Source of the DNA: Branchiostoma floridae
Lineage: Eukaryota > Chordata > Leptocardii > Amphioxiformes > Branchiostomatidae
Direction of reading: 5' to 3'
DNA: 64,000 nt
Assembly: GCF_000003815.2 (NCBI RefSeq)
Contig: NC_049985.1
Span: 15,113,507 to 15,177,506 of the forward strand
The notes beneath the pieces are model-generated. The model was not told where the DNA came from, searched no databases, and worked only from the letters and a program-made list of their open reading frames with translations. Both the position numbers and the translations under genes were made by a program. Below are positions 25,559 through 37,959 of this stretch, in pieces (the first letter of the stretch is position 1; each line of letters opens with the position of its first letter).

Positions 25559-26495
25559 AGAGAGAAAGAAAAAATTCGTTTCGCACGATTTCTTACATCT
25601 ACGTTTATGAAGGTTAGACATGCAGATAAACAATCTCTACAATCGGAAAAAAATTCAGAAGGTTACTTCCGAACGATTCGAGTGACATGCATTACACTTC
25701 TTCGTTCTTCAGCGTTACTAGAATTTCCTATATTCTTCAAAACGCGTACAAAATTCATGGCTTCTCTGACATATGATCTACCTAATATATTATGATATGC
25801 CGGTCTCAATTTCCAGTCATATCTGTCATTCTCAGGTTGATATAGACATCCCCTAGAGGTCGTCGCTGAAAGGTATATGTAAACATTACAACTGATATCT
25901 CCTGTAACTCAATTCACAAGCGTTACTGTCGCAAAAGAGTCGTTAACAAAGGGCAAAGATAATCCCAGAAAAAGCAGTCCGCTTTACTCGTTCGTCTTTT
26001 AACTGCTATAGGCCGTCGGTGAATACCAAACGCAGACAAACCGATGAATGTTGAAAAGGTCAGAGGATACATTTACTTTATCTGAGATGCTTCAGTCCAG
26101 GGCTGAGTCTGGATAGCATCCAGAAAGGGGACGAAGGTTTCCTTTTCTTCAAGGTGCGGTGGTTAAGATACCGCAGGGTGACGAAGGAAGGTTAAATCGT
26201 TTAGGTGTGTGTCTTTCAGTTTGTTTTCCTCTGGCTATTCTTTAAGGATCTTCAATGGCAGATGTGTGAATATGGCGCGAAGGGCACAGAGGTAACCGAC
26301 CGCGTCACTTATCAACAACTGTGTGGTTAGAACACTGAAGTTTTTTTTTACAACTTCAACTTTTCTTAAAGTGAGAAATATATCGTTCTGATCGGTTTAT
26401 ATCTTAAACAGTATGTAAAGACGACAAACTCATTAGGAGATGGCATGTAATAGTGAGTCTTATGTCAGTAATGTATTCAAATCTTGAGCGTCATT
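25559..26495. other. Intergenic, nothing recognised
   Basis: No gene or repeat is supported. Confidence 0.4.
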
Positions 26496-26499
26496 CTTT

Positions 26500-26772
26500 G
26501 CGTGTGTGTGTTTGTGTGTGTGTGTGTGTGTATGTGTGTCTGTCTGAATGTGTCTGTGTCTGTGTGTGTCTGTGTGTGTGTGTGTCTGTGTGTGCCTGTC
26601 TGTGTCAGCGTGAGTAGGTGTGTGTTTGTTCATGTGTCTGTGTGTGTGTGTGTGTGTGTGTGTCTATGTGCGTATGTGTGTGTGTCTGCGTGTGTGTCTG
26701 TCTGTGTGTGTCTATGTGCGTTTGTGTGTGTCTATTTGTGTTTGTCTGTGTGTGTGTGTTTGTGTATGTCAC
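26500..26772 (+). repeat. TG-rich simple sequence
   Basis: Interrupted (TG)n with TGTC and TATG variants. The Cys/Val-rich frames across it are not genes. Confidence 0.95.
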
Positions 26773-27410
26773 TTTGTATTTTCGATGGAGCCGAAAAATT
26801 ATTAGCTTCGTTTAACTCTCTTTCTGCAAGTATTACAGTGTTTCTTAGCCCATGTTCAACAGTCTCTCCCTGTAGGAGACTAGTACTAGTTGCGGTTATT
26901 ACGCGGGTAGCTAGAAGCTAGATTCAGTCATACCGACTTCCTCTCTCCTCTATATCTTCTAAAACACTCAGCCTTCATTTTCATGCCTCCTACTATCCGT
27001 ACCTTCCATGCCCACAGGTCTTTTGTTATCTAACTCTGATCAAACTATTGGAGGCGAGCCAGGTCACGTAATGGTGCTGCGCTCCTGAAGAAAGCTGCGT
27101 TATACAGTAACGAGTGACAATGATAAAAGGGGTCAAATGTCCCATCTTACCAGGATGTTTTAAAACCGATGGTGAATGTATACTACACTTAGTGTCAGTA
27201 TATACTTTGCCTTGCAATTTTGTAGTTACGACTCATTCAAAATTTGTAACCTTAGCACTTTGCAAAGGGAAACGAAAAGATTTAGAGTTTAACGTCTTTT
27301 CCTTATCTCTTGCTTCGGGATAAAAAAAGCATTAGCGACAGACTTCTGTATTTTAGCAGGTCTTCAAAGTCCAGCATAAAACAGTAGTTAGTATTGCTAG
27401 ACTGTCTAGT
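26773..27410. other. Intergenic, nothing recognised
   Basis: No gene or repeat is supported. Part of this stretch may be 3' flank of the minus-strand gene that ends at 27998. Confidence 0.4.
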
Positions 27411-27415
27411 ACTAA

Positions 27416-27652
27416 AACCGTGTAGGAGTTAAGAACGTCATACGATTCACCGGGGAGTGACAACTTTGTCACTTTGGATGAACATTCCATGTTTATTCCA
27501 CACCTACACGTAGCTAGGTACAGATAATACCGTCTTAAAACCGTGTAGGAGTCTGGAACGTCATACGATTGCACCGGGGAGTCACAACTTTGTCACTTTG
27601 GATGAAACAACGTTTATCCCACACCTACGCGTAGGACGCACAGAGAATACTG
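27416..27652 (+). repeat. Two-copy tandem duplication (~120 bp)
   Basis: Units at about 27416-27533 and 27537-27652 share ACCGTGTAGGAGT, AACGTCATACGATT, ACAACTTTGTCACTTTGGAT and CCACACCTAC in order. Confidence 0.85.
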
Positions 27653-27907
27653 TTTAACAGTCCAATCCCTTATTGTCGCTTAGCTCCTAAATACTAAAAT
27701 AGCAATGGTCAAAGGTTGTAATACACATAATGTTTTTGCCAGTATCTATTTTTTCATGTCCCGGTGTCTTCATCCCAAAGTGGTGAAAATCATACGACTT
27801 GTCCTGTGATCCTAGGCTGTAGCTTTGTGATACTCATTTGTCTTTACTTGTGAAATTATCAATTATATTATGTACATGCATGTGAACTAGACGATAGGTT
27901 TTAGTGA

Positions 27908-27922
27908 TGTTAAGTTTGTGTA

Positions 27923-27984
<62 letters not shown>
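27908..27984 (+). repeat. (TG)n microsatellite in 3' UTR position
   Basis: A long, nearly pure TG run ends 13 bases before the stop codon of the minus-strand CAP gene. In the transcript it would be a (CA)n tract right after the stop. Confidence 0.9.
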
Positions 27985-27985
<1 letters not shown>

Positions 27986-27997
27986 CTTTCTGAGAGC

Positions 27998-30900
27998 TCA
28001 CCTCCGACGTTTCACGACTGCCAGGCCAACTATGCTTACAAGTAACGTCGCTGCTCCCAGTACGGCGAAGACTACAGTCAGGCCCGCGGTCCTCTCGCTA
28101 GCCCGGTCCTCTTCTACTGTTGCCCTCTCCACACCCTCGATGGGGGCTCCGATGATGTCCTCTATTTCACCTCTGTGTTCTTCCAGTACCTTGATGAGTG
28201 TTGATTGGTCCAGAAATAACCTGGTCTCGTTATCTGCAAAGAAAATGTCTGTATAAATGTTTTGCAACAGTAATCAACTGCAAACAAACTTTCAAAGTTC
28301 TCACAAACAAAATATAGTGTGATAATTTACTTTAAAAGTATGGAGCGAGTAATATCCAAGCAGATCTATCAGGCGGCAAAGACTATATTCTAAAATGGGC
28401 TAAACAGTATTCAATTAGCCATTGGGAGCGAAGTATTTTCTCCTTTGTTTGTTTGTCTTCGTCTGTATATTGTCCGTTTTCAGTTTCGTGGTCACCCAAG
28501 AATGATACATATTTTCATTAAATTCCTGCAGTCCAGTAGGAGAGAGTCTTTGTCTCAACCGCATAATTTACTTACCAAATCCTACGTCATCCGTATGGCG
28601 AATGCCAATTGGTGGGTCAAGAGATCTCGCGGGAAAATTCAAGTCTCGCCTTGCACGAGAGTTGGTCAGGGTCTCGTCGGCGCACATCTCGTTGTTCTCG
28701 CGAGGCGTGGCGAGAAGCATGACCTTCAGCAGAGGAGGGGTCACTTCTGGGTAGCCAGCTCCCACGTGGATGTCGTCCTCGGTGACAAATTCTAACTGAG
28801 CAGAACTGGGCGTCAAAACATGAAGAGATCCAGATTTAGAAAATAATGATAATAATTTCAACCTTGCCGATTTCCCTTGGGGCAATGCGACTACTAGAAC
28901 CTACTAGCGAATTTGAACTGTAGTGTTATCATTCACTACACAGACATAAAAAACTGCAAGACCAAAAATACAAGATATTCTTTTCACCAATACTTCGCTA
29001 AACTATACTGAAAAAAGAGAGTGCATAAATGATACCAAAGACAATGTAACGTATGGAATCTAGTCTTTTTTTATGTATTAGCTCCCAAGACCACAAATTG
29101 AAATGTTGCCAATTTTGTTTGACTATTGCAAGCTGCAATATACACTCCAAGATCATACTTTTAGGGATCATTTCTATAGTATGTGACCCGTGCATTCTCA
29201 CGGAAACGTGAACGCACGCAGGAGCCACGATGACGAGCGGTAGCGTTCCCTTCTGAGCGCGAAGCGGGTCGGGAGTGGTGCCCCTGGGGTACCGGGTTCC
29301 CGGCCATTGATGACCGTTCCTGTCCCTCTTACGGAGGGCCTGGAGGAAGGGCACGCATTCTGAGTGGTTTCATTATTTAATATCAAAGAAAACCTTAGGA
29401 AACCGACCGCCAGACTATGCGACGCCAATGCACAACAATTGCAAGGAAGTATCATTTAAAGTACTAGTCAATGATTGTTCAGATCTAGACAAAAACGACT
29501 ATGCGACGCCAATGTACTATAGCTATTGCAAGGAAAAAGCGTTATTCAAAGCACTGTTTAAGGATTGTTCAAAAGAAATTGCATGATCTATTACAGATGC
29601 TTCAATGGTATACCTAAATATAACACATAAAATTACTTATTCAGCATTACTTGACGCGAACCACGGAAATGTTAACTATATGAGGCATTACTAAGCTTCA
29701 TGACGACCAAATAGGCAGACAACGATCCAGAGGAGGTGTCCCAGAAGTAGAACGTACATGCGACATAGGCCGACTGACACTTCCGGCATGTCATCTCTCT
29801 TGGTCAATTTGTACCATTTTGCTGCTCAACTTTGGAGTCTGGCATTTCTAGAGAGTAGAGACTATGTTTTCGTCTTTTGGCTAGTCAGGGATAGTTTAAG
29901 AAAAGTCCTGTGTAGCTTACTAACGTTATCATAAAGACTCACGATTTCTTCTCCTGACCGTACGGACAGCACAGACTGAACCGGACGGTACAGTACTTGT
30001 TGATAACTCTGGAAACAGCCTTCTTCAAAAGTCTCTCTGCCTTGTGCCACTAAAAATATCATAATGGTTCCCGTGTTAACGCATAACAAGACTGTATCTT
30101 CAAACATGGTATGTGAAGTGCAATTTCTGCTGAACACAATAATCTTAAATATACCCACCCCAAAAGGTCATTATTAGAATGCTATGGACATAAGATGAAA
30201 CGTCTGGTCAAAATTGCTGATAAGATATACCTGAGACGCCGCCATGCGGATGTTGATGATAACGCCGAATTTGACCTCCGCTCTGCTTTCTGGAAGGTGC
30301 AAGAAGTGATGTTTTACAAAAGTGGGAACGAGGAAGGTGTTGTGTGCACAATTTGTACTACTCTCCAAGCAGAGGTTCAGCTCCGGATGTTTTAGGCATT
30401 TCAGAAAACGGTACAAAACAGAAAGCGCCCGATAAAAACACATAAAAAATGTAAGAAAACATCCTAAGCCACTGCTTGGAGAGTAGACTACATATTTTAA
30501 AAAAACGGTACAAGGTAGAGAAACCCCCAATAAAAACGCCGAAAAAAACTCATAAAACAACCGGGGTCGAACCTCTGTTTGGATAGTACAATATTATTGT
30601 ATAAGCGTGGTTTGGATATTGGATGTATGCTGAGTTAACTTACTTTGACACAGTGCTCCGTAGTAGTTATCCGTGCACTGACATCTGCAGATTTTCTTGA
30701 GAATTCCTCCATTTTGACAGATCATTCCAGCGCACGGTGGAGGGCGCGCCGTGGTTACCACAGGTCCAGACGTCGTCTGCCTGTTACTCACGGCACTTCC
30801 GCTAGATGTCGCTACTGCCTTGCTAACAGCACTCGTTGATGTAGCGGTTTCTATTGCTGATGTAGCGTCTATCTCGCCGTCGGGGGACGGTTTCGGCATG

Positions 30901-33900
30901 GCAGCCTTACAGGAAGCTGGGACATCTGTAAAACAGGGTGAAAGATCCAAAATATATTACCAAGTAGCCTACTTGAGGGAACAGTACTACTTCTTGATGG
31001 AACATTACTGAAGCATTATGCCAGTTATTCCTTTGTCAAAAGGTGCCTCGTAAGGGAACATAAGAACGTACAAGATAAAAATAGTTCTAGTGAGCACTGA
31101 CCTGATTAGAAGACTTACCTTTGAATTTAGTACAAAGTCTGCAGTTGGTGTCTTGCTCAGCATTTGCAAACTCTGTAAAAGTAAAGAACAATACTTGTGC
31201 ATGCAAGCAAAAAACAAACAAACACAAAGGCATGTAATTTTTTTAAATGATGGTAGATCGCCCGTACTTTCATGTTGGCTAATAACTGTTACAGCTCTCT
31301 CTATCTCTCCCTCTCTGTCTCTGTGTATGTTACCCTTTTTCGCTCTCTCGCTCTCTTTCTCTGTCTCTCCCTCTCCGTCTCTCTATATATCTACCTCTCT
31401 CTTTTTCGGCTTCTCTCTCTCTCTCTCTCTGTTATCTTCTCAATCATTAGTATAACTTTAATTAGTTTACAGGCCCTCCTGACCTTCCAACGTAAGGAAA
31501 TAGCGACAGTCTACTACTTACTGCACTTCCCACACATTTCCCTGCACCCCTCGATGACTGCCGCTAGGCGGCCACACACGGCGGGTCCATACCAGCCGGG
31601 ATTACAGTAACACAACTGGTGCTTGTTCTGGCATGGCGCTGGGGAGACAAGGATGAGTAAGTCGTAAAGCGTTTGATGGGTTTTAAAAGGGAAAGACGTA
31701 AAATATTTGCAGTACCTTCTATTTAAGCTTCAGAGAGTATCGTATGAGTCATCATCTGACGACAGCTGTATGCAACCTACTCGTGACACATAATTACACA
31801 ACAATATCAATGTATCAAAGTATGACACTTGCATATACGATTCTTAACAGCATCGATATATTAGCGATTCAAAATAATATCAGTTTTCTACCTACCTCCA
31901 CAGTTGGTACCGTCCCAACCATCTGGGCATGCGCAGGAGCAGTCGGTTTCGTTGAGAATCCCGCCATTCTGACACCGCAGTGCGCACTCTGTTGATGAAC
32001 AAGAATTCAAAGTTTGTGTAATTGAGCCCGGTTTTAAAGAGTTCACTCAAAGACAGAGACCCAGAGAGAGAAAGGCAGTAAATTTAGTTGGTATGACGTC
32101 ATAATGGAAGAGAAGAAGATACTCACCACAACCACTGTCTTCTGGTGCGCATGCGTCAACTAAGGAAGCGAAATAATAGAAAAATCGTGTCATTGCGTAA
32201 ATCTCAGAAGATAATATAACATTGGTGTCTACAAGCAGGTTATACGCTACACATCTATTTTGAAAATGTTTTACAACCTGTTATAACAACGCTCTATTTT
32301 TCACAGAAAAGTATGTTGAATTTAGCATTAGTGTCAGTATGTTCAAAGATTTACTTTCTTACAGCTTTCTTTTAACAGCGTTTTTGCCAGTTATCTACTC
32401 TCCATAGGCAAATGGCTCACCACATAGCCCGTCCTTACACCACCCCTTCTCTGACGCGCATGTCTGACAAGCTGATCCTGTGACGTATGGTCTCATGCCT
32501 GCATAGTTCCCCCTATAAAACACGATAAGACACAAGACACGTCATCATCGTCTTATCATAATATATACGGCCGAGGAAAGGTAGGTAAAAACCATGCATA
32601 TGGTAACAAAACTTCAGTAATGAGAAACAGAGATACCTATATTTGACGTTTAGCAGTTCACTGTGTGCAACGTGTGATACAGCCTTCAAGTAAAATTTAT
32701 AAATCAGCGATATTCCAAACGAATTCAAACGCACGGGCAAAGCTAAATGTAAACCACTGGAAAGAAAAATCAACTCTTCTTGTGTCCACGTCTAGCAAAG
32801 AAATAGATATAGAAAAACAACAACAAAGTCAACATACAAGAACAGTATGCATGATCTGTTCTACATAACATAACGGGTTACAAAAGAAGCCGCTAGGGGG
32901 CCAAAATCTCATCGTTTTCAGGCCGGTCTCATGATCATCAATACCTACCCACATACAAAATATCATATCAATACAATCCATTCAGGCGTTCTCGAGTTAT
33001 GCTGGTCTTCTACAAACACACAAACAAACGCTACCCAAACTATTACCTTCTTGCCGAAGGTAAAGATTAACTACTCACCCAGGTCCGTAGTTACACGTCA
33101 GTAGGTAGGCATTAGTAATGCTACTGCCTATAACAGTGGGGCAGAACGCCAAGCCACATCCAATCGCGTGCGACCTCCCCCACATCAGCTGTAAATAAGT
33201 AAACGAAAACAATAAACAGTGAGACGATGGCAGGGTAACGGTTATAGAATTTGAAAATAAAGGTGTGACATGATTGGCTATGAGCACCTGTGTGTAGTGG
33301 CCGCAAACCTTGTCATGCGCACAGGAGGCACTGTCGTAATTGTAGTATGACACCTCGTTGTACCAAGCCTGGAAAATATAGAAGAAAATACATATTGTTA
33401 TCACTTCCATTTTAATGAGACAAAACTACACTGTTGATGGTTTAGATACATTGTCAATTTTTTTATTCGTAGATCTTATTNNNNNNNNNNNNNNNNNNNN
33501 NNNNNNNNNNNNNNNNNNNNNNNNNNNNNNNNNNNNNNNNNNNNNNNNNNNNNNNNNNNNNNNNNNNNNNNNNNNNNNNNNNNNNNNNNNNNNNNNNNNN
33601 NNNNNNNNNNNNNNNNNNNNNNNNNNNNNNNNNNNNNNNNNNNNNNNNNNNNNNNNNNNNNNNNNNNNNNNNNNNNNNNNNNNNNNNNNNNNNNNNNNNN
33701 NNNNNNNNNNNNNNNNNNNNNNNNNNNNNNNNNNNNNNNNNNNNNNNNNNNNNNNNNNNNNNNNNNNNNNNNNNNNNNNNNNNNNNNNNNNNNNNNNNNN
33801 NNNNNNNNNNNNNNNNNNNNNNNNNNNNNNNNNNNNNNNNNNNNNNNNNNNNNNNNNNNNNNNNNNNNNNNNNNNNNNNNNNNNNNNNNNNNNNNNNNNN

Positions 33901-34729
33901 NNNNNNNNNNNNNNNNNNNNNNNNNNNNNNNNNNNNNNNNNNNNNNNNNNNNNNNNNNNNNNNNNNNNNNNNNNNNNNNNNNNNNNNNNNNNNNNNNNNN
34001 NNNNNNNNNNNNNNNNNNNNNNNNNNNNNNNNNNNNNNNNNNNNNNNNNNNNNNNNNNNNNNNNNNNNNNNNNNNNNNNNNNNNNNNNNNNNNNNNNNNN
34101 NNNNNNNNNNNNNNNNNNNNNNNNNNNNNNNNNNNNNNNNNNNNNNNNNNNNNNNNNNNNNNNNNNNNNNNNNNNNNNNNNNNNNNNNNNNNNNNNNNNN
34201 NNACAAACAAACAAACAAACAAACATGAAAATAAATCTTTGCTGAGGTAGCGACACCTGCATAGCTCCATGAATGGACGATCCCTGAGTTCACGTCGTCC
34301 CCAGCCACAAGTTCTGCCCCACCCAGCTGAATGGTGAACGGTCCCTGTGAGGCTGTCCGTGGTCCCATGTGCACCTCTCCGACCACTCCTGAGCCATGCT
34401 CGCCAGTTCCTCGTGCCACAACTATACATTCAGAAGAAGCGGTTGTTAAAATAAGCAATATTTTAAAGTTTACAACGTTTATCAACACTGAAAGTTTCAC
34501 CTCCATATAAACTTGACGCTAGGGGGCCAGAATCTAACTATTTCAAGGTCTCATGAAGATGCGCCTTGTTCAATGATAATATACAAATTCAGGCATTCTC
34601 ATACACAATTATAATACACGCATGCACAAACGCACACACACATAGACACCCACCCACACGCGAACACCCACATACAAACACACACACTCGAACGCACAGA
34701 GAGAAAAAGGCGGGCAAACAGACAGACAG

Positions 34730-34761
<32 letters not shown>

Positions 34762-34823
34762 ACATACACACACACACACAGAGACACATATACACACACG
34801 CGCACACACAAACACGAACGCAC

Positions 34824-34857
<34 letters not shown>

Positions 34858-37800
34858 GAACGCATGTATCCAAAAACAATTGCATCTTGGATCATCTTGG
34901 CGAAGGTATGACTATGAAACACTCACACGAGCTTACTCCTTGTATTAAAGTGTTTGCAATTGCGCACGCGCGCAAAGGACCCACGGCTCACTACGCATAC
35001 ATCGCTTCCAAAGGACTGCAACTATTATCAGACTTCTAGCCACACTTATCCACGGATCAGACGGATTAACTTCAGACACGATAGATATCAGTGGCGGGTG
35101 CCAGACCACATTAGCGACAAGATAACATGAAATATGGAATGGCAAGTGTTGTTATGTCATTATCTTTAATGGACAGAGCTATGCGACTGACCTACATCTA
35201 TTGTATATGATCATATTATATCCTTCTATGTGATATATGCGCCGCGTTAGTATGGCATTCCAAAAGCCATTAAGACTTTTGAGAAGGACGATTCAGAGAT
35301 GTGATTTTCTCCTCTGTATTGTCATAAAGGATAAAAGAAAGACAGCGAAGCATAACAAAATCGCAGTCCTGAAAAATTTCACGTATGCATTTCAGGCTTA
35401 CAATAAGACCCAACTTAATTACAGGTGAGGAGCTGTAGTCAGAAGTAAGATTGTACAGACAGAGATGGTTATCTTACCTATCGTTCCACTGTTCTGCCAG
35501 GTGTTCGTACTAATCTAATATCTCTTATCTGATTGGTTTACTACCTACCCTACTTCAGTATAATATGCAACAATGAACAGTCACGCTACTGTAACACCGA
35601 CATGTTGGGAACTGGCCATGGGGTAAGGGGTGTCAAGCATACTCTCCAAGCAGAGGTACGGCTCCGGCTGTTTTTGACATGTTTGGGGCGTTTTTATACC
35701 GGTCGCGAGACATAAAGAAATCGTTGCAAAATGGAAAGCCCGATTCACAGTTTGATCCACACAAAGATGAGCCAGACAGGTTTTTGGTACCACCGAGACG
35801 GACAAGTGCTATCATTTTTTTTAATTAGCAGGAACCAAAGTTTATCCTAATCTATGATAACCAGTTGTTACGCACAACTTTCCTACTATAATCACGTCAC
35901 TAAGTTTCATTCCATTGACCTGGCCGTTTGGTCCGTTATTATGAAAGGGAAGGGATAGTAATATAGATATATAAAACATCAAAAATTTCCACTAAAAATT
36001 GGTTTACAGGTGAAGCATACCACAGAATTTGACAGAGCGCTCAACGAATTCATGGATGAAAACTTCAGGCTTTGTTAATAATTTCCTTTTCTTTATTTGA
36101 GGTAATATTCAGCTAACTTTTCCGAAATGACTATGCAAATTGCATGGGTGGAAATGCGACACTTTCTGGCCACGCTCGTTAGTGACAACCACCTCGATTT
36201 ATTAATCAGTAGCAACTGGCATACCTATTCGACACAGGTCTGGATTTTTCGCCCTGATAATGGACTAATTGACAATCAGAATGATGACATATATAACTTT
36301 TGGCTTCTGTTAGGGCCACATTTCCAAATTGTGGCAGCCCGAACTATTTGATGAGGTGAAAAAAAATTTAAAAAAAAAACCTCCTTGGAAATGTGCAAAG
36401 ATTATGGTCATGGTCCACTTTCTTACGTTTCGTAAACTTTGTTTGGTTGTCTTTTATATTATGCTGTTCGTCCCCACAGAGTGTACAATGTGACCACAGC
36501 TAGATCCCGAAATGGAACACTTACTTGCATTTCGAAAACACTTAAATCCGACCGTCTGGCCGAATATCAATAGGAGACTTTGGCCGAGTTAAGTATAAAA
36601 GCCTGGGAGGAGTTGATTGGCCTAGCTAGGAGTGAACTGATCGGCAGGTGGATAGTTATAGGTGGATAGTAGTCTCAACCAGTCTCNNNNNNNNNNNNNN
36701 NNNNNNNNNNNNNNNNNNNNNNNNNNNNNNNNNNNNNNNNNNNNNNNNNNNNNNNNNNNNNNNNNNNNNNNNNNNNNNNNNNNNNNCATCGCTGGAAAAA
36801 TGGTAGCAATGGAACAAATCGACGAGTAAGCAAAATGTTGAATGTCCGCTCATTTGGCTAAATACGGCTCTATCCTATATCTGTTACATTTCTACGATTT
36901 TTCCAGCGATCCGGAGTCTGGTAGAGACTAGGTGGATAGCTGGATAGACTGCAAAAGACTGACTGAAATCCCATAGCAACTTATTTGTCCCTATGTGGCC
37001 AAATTCTTATTTTTTCCATCCAGCTGACACGTCTGCACGGAGACTACTGACACAAACTGTTTGAGATTTTAGTCTCGGAAAACAACGGATTTTTGACAGC
37101 CATTACAATAATGACATATCAGTAAAGCGCGGCCCTTGGAAGCTGTTCATATGGCCGACATCATGTAGGTGAGAATTGAACTTCAGTCCATAAAACACAC
37201 AATCATACCGCACCCTTGGGTCCCCTCGGTCAGGAAATTACTACACTCTACAGCCGTATAAAACTTGCCTGTTTCCTCTGGTATTTCAAGGGAAAAGAGG
37301 CTATCGTAATTAGCGACGATGTGCCAAATATCTGTGATTCAAAGACAGGAAACAGTAATTTTCTTTACAGCGATGCTTTCAAGTGCAGAGACCACACAGT
37401 CACAACATCTCTAAGTAATTGTCCTTACAGAATGTCCCCATTTTGAGGAAATCTTTGGCTTTGTACAAAATCCTTCTTCCAGATCTAGATATCCTCGTTG
37501 TATTGGACGAAATGACACATACGAAAACCAAGGAGAAAACCATACATTCATAAGACTCATAACAAGGGATGCCATCTCAGATCAAGGATTCACAAGGCCA
37601 AAGATCAAAATACTTTTCCTGTGCAACTTGAGAAGTCAAGGAACTACTACGTAAAAAGAAATACAAAATTAAACCGTACTTACCATATATTCCATGTTAG
37701 AAGCTGGTGGCTCGGCGCCATTGCGTAGCTCGTTGTGCTTATCCACGATGATACCGAGCTCTTCCCGAGTGAGTTCCGGGGCTGCTCGCTTTGTGACCGG

Positions 37801-37959
37801 CCTGGAATCTCGTTGCTCTGGCCCTTGGCCGAATGCATCAGGACCTGAAGTACTTTGTAATGTTACCTGACTAGAGACTTGGACCAAACCTTGAGACTCG
37901 CTGCTGCATATGTGAAACAATATTCCCCAAACAGCGAAAAGTCTGGCCACAGATGACAT
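27998..37959 (-). CDS. CAP-domain, EGF-like, single-pass membrane protein (13 exons; in-frame TGA in exon 2)
   Basis: Exons: 37684-37959, 34257-34421, 33288-33368, 33079-33188, 32421-32512, 32127-32159, 31896-31988, 31522-31638, 31119-31172, 30644-30925, 29943-30049, 28576-28795, 27998-28233. All introns are GT-AG and phases agree throughout, giving 621 residue positions. Signal peptide about 1-20; Lys-Arg at 57-58 is a possible processing site. The CAP domain spans about 69-222, with both family signatures: GHYTQLMWGRS across exons 3/4, and LLTCNYGPGGNY across exons 4/5. Then come Cys-rich segments: an EGF-like module about 254-282 (CQNGGIL, C-x-C-x-C), an EGF-like/Cys-rich unit about 286-322, a Thr/Ser-rich stalk, and a second EGF-like module about 404-433. 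Residues 435-590 are unassigned. A membrane span (about 593-617) is followed by KRRR. Family knowledge: CAP proteins are extracellular; function varies. Codon 136 is TGA. Confidence 0.85.
30357..30489. repeat. Short inverted-repeat element (CTCTCCAAGCAGAGGT ends)
   Basis: ACTCTCCAAGCAGAGGTTC at 30359 is mirrored by CCACTGCTTGGAGAGTAG near 30470-30487. Single-end relatives occur at 35640 (ACTCTCCAAGCAGAGGTACG), 38760, about 19838, 39095 and, inverted, about 20395. It lies in the intron between exons 10 and 11 of the CAP gene. Confidence 0.65.
31293..31430 (+). repeat. CT-rich simple sequence
   Basis: An interrupted (CT)n / (CTCTGT)n tract in the intron between exons 8 and 9 of the CAP gene. 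Confidence 0.85.
33481..34202. other. Assembly gap (722 N) in an intron
   Basis: It separates exons 2 and 3 of the CAP gene. An (ACAA)n tract at 34203-34224 borders it. The non-round length suggests an estimated size. A small exon could be missing here. Confidence 0.99.
34290..34292 (-). other. In-frame TGA inside the CAP domain exon
   Basis: Exon 2 of the CAP gene starts at a TATAG acceptor in phase 0 and reads a typical CAP core (ELASMAQEWSERC, FSWVGQNLW). It then hits TGA at codon 136 and continues in the same frame with TQGSSIHGAMQ to a CAG/GTGTCG donor, joining AWYNEV in exon 3. Sequence on both sides is CAP-like, so the frame is right. Options are a sequencing error, a null allele, readthrough, or use of the GTGAAC donor just upstream (ACGAC/GTGAAC) together with an exon hidden in the 722-N gap. 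Confidence 0.8.
34612..34862 (+). repeat. CA- and GA-rich simple sequence
   Basis: Mixed (CA)n, (CACA)n and (GACA)n tracts in intron 1 of the CAP gene. His/Thr frames through it are artefacts. Confidence 0.95.
36661..36939. mobile_element. Foldback element with TAGTCTC ends and 9-bp target duplication, contains a gap
   Basis: The ends TAGTCTCAACCAG (36670) and GGAGTCTGGTAGAGACTA (ending 36930) are flanked by GGTGGATAG on both sides (36661-36669 and 36931-36939). CATCGCTGGAAAAAT at 36787 pairs with ATTTTTCCAGCGAT near 36898. It is the same family as 25172-25550. The 100-N gap 36687-36786 sits inside. It lies in intron 1 of the CAP gene. Confidence 0.8.
36687..36786. other. Assembly gap (100 N)
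   Basis: A placeholder run of 100 N within the foldback element. Confidence 0.99.

Noticed and set aside
33415-34506. Open frames of 276-347 codons
   Set aside because: They run through 722 N and have no sequence content. Only 34257-34421 is a real exon there.
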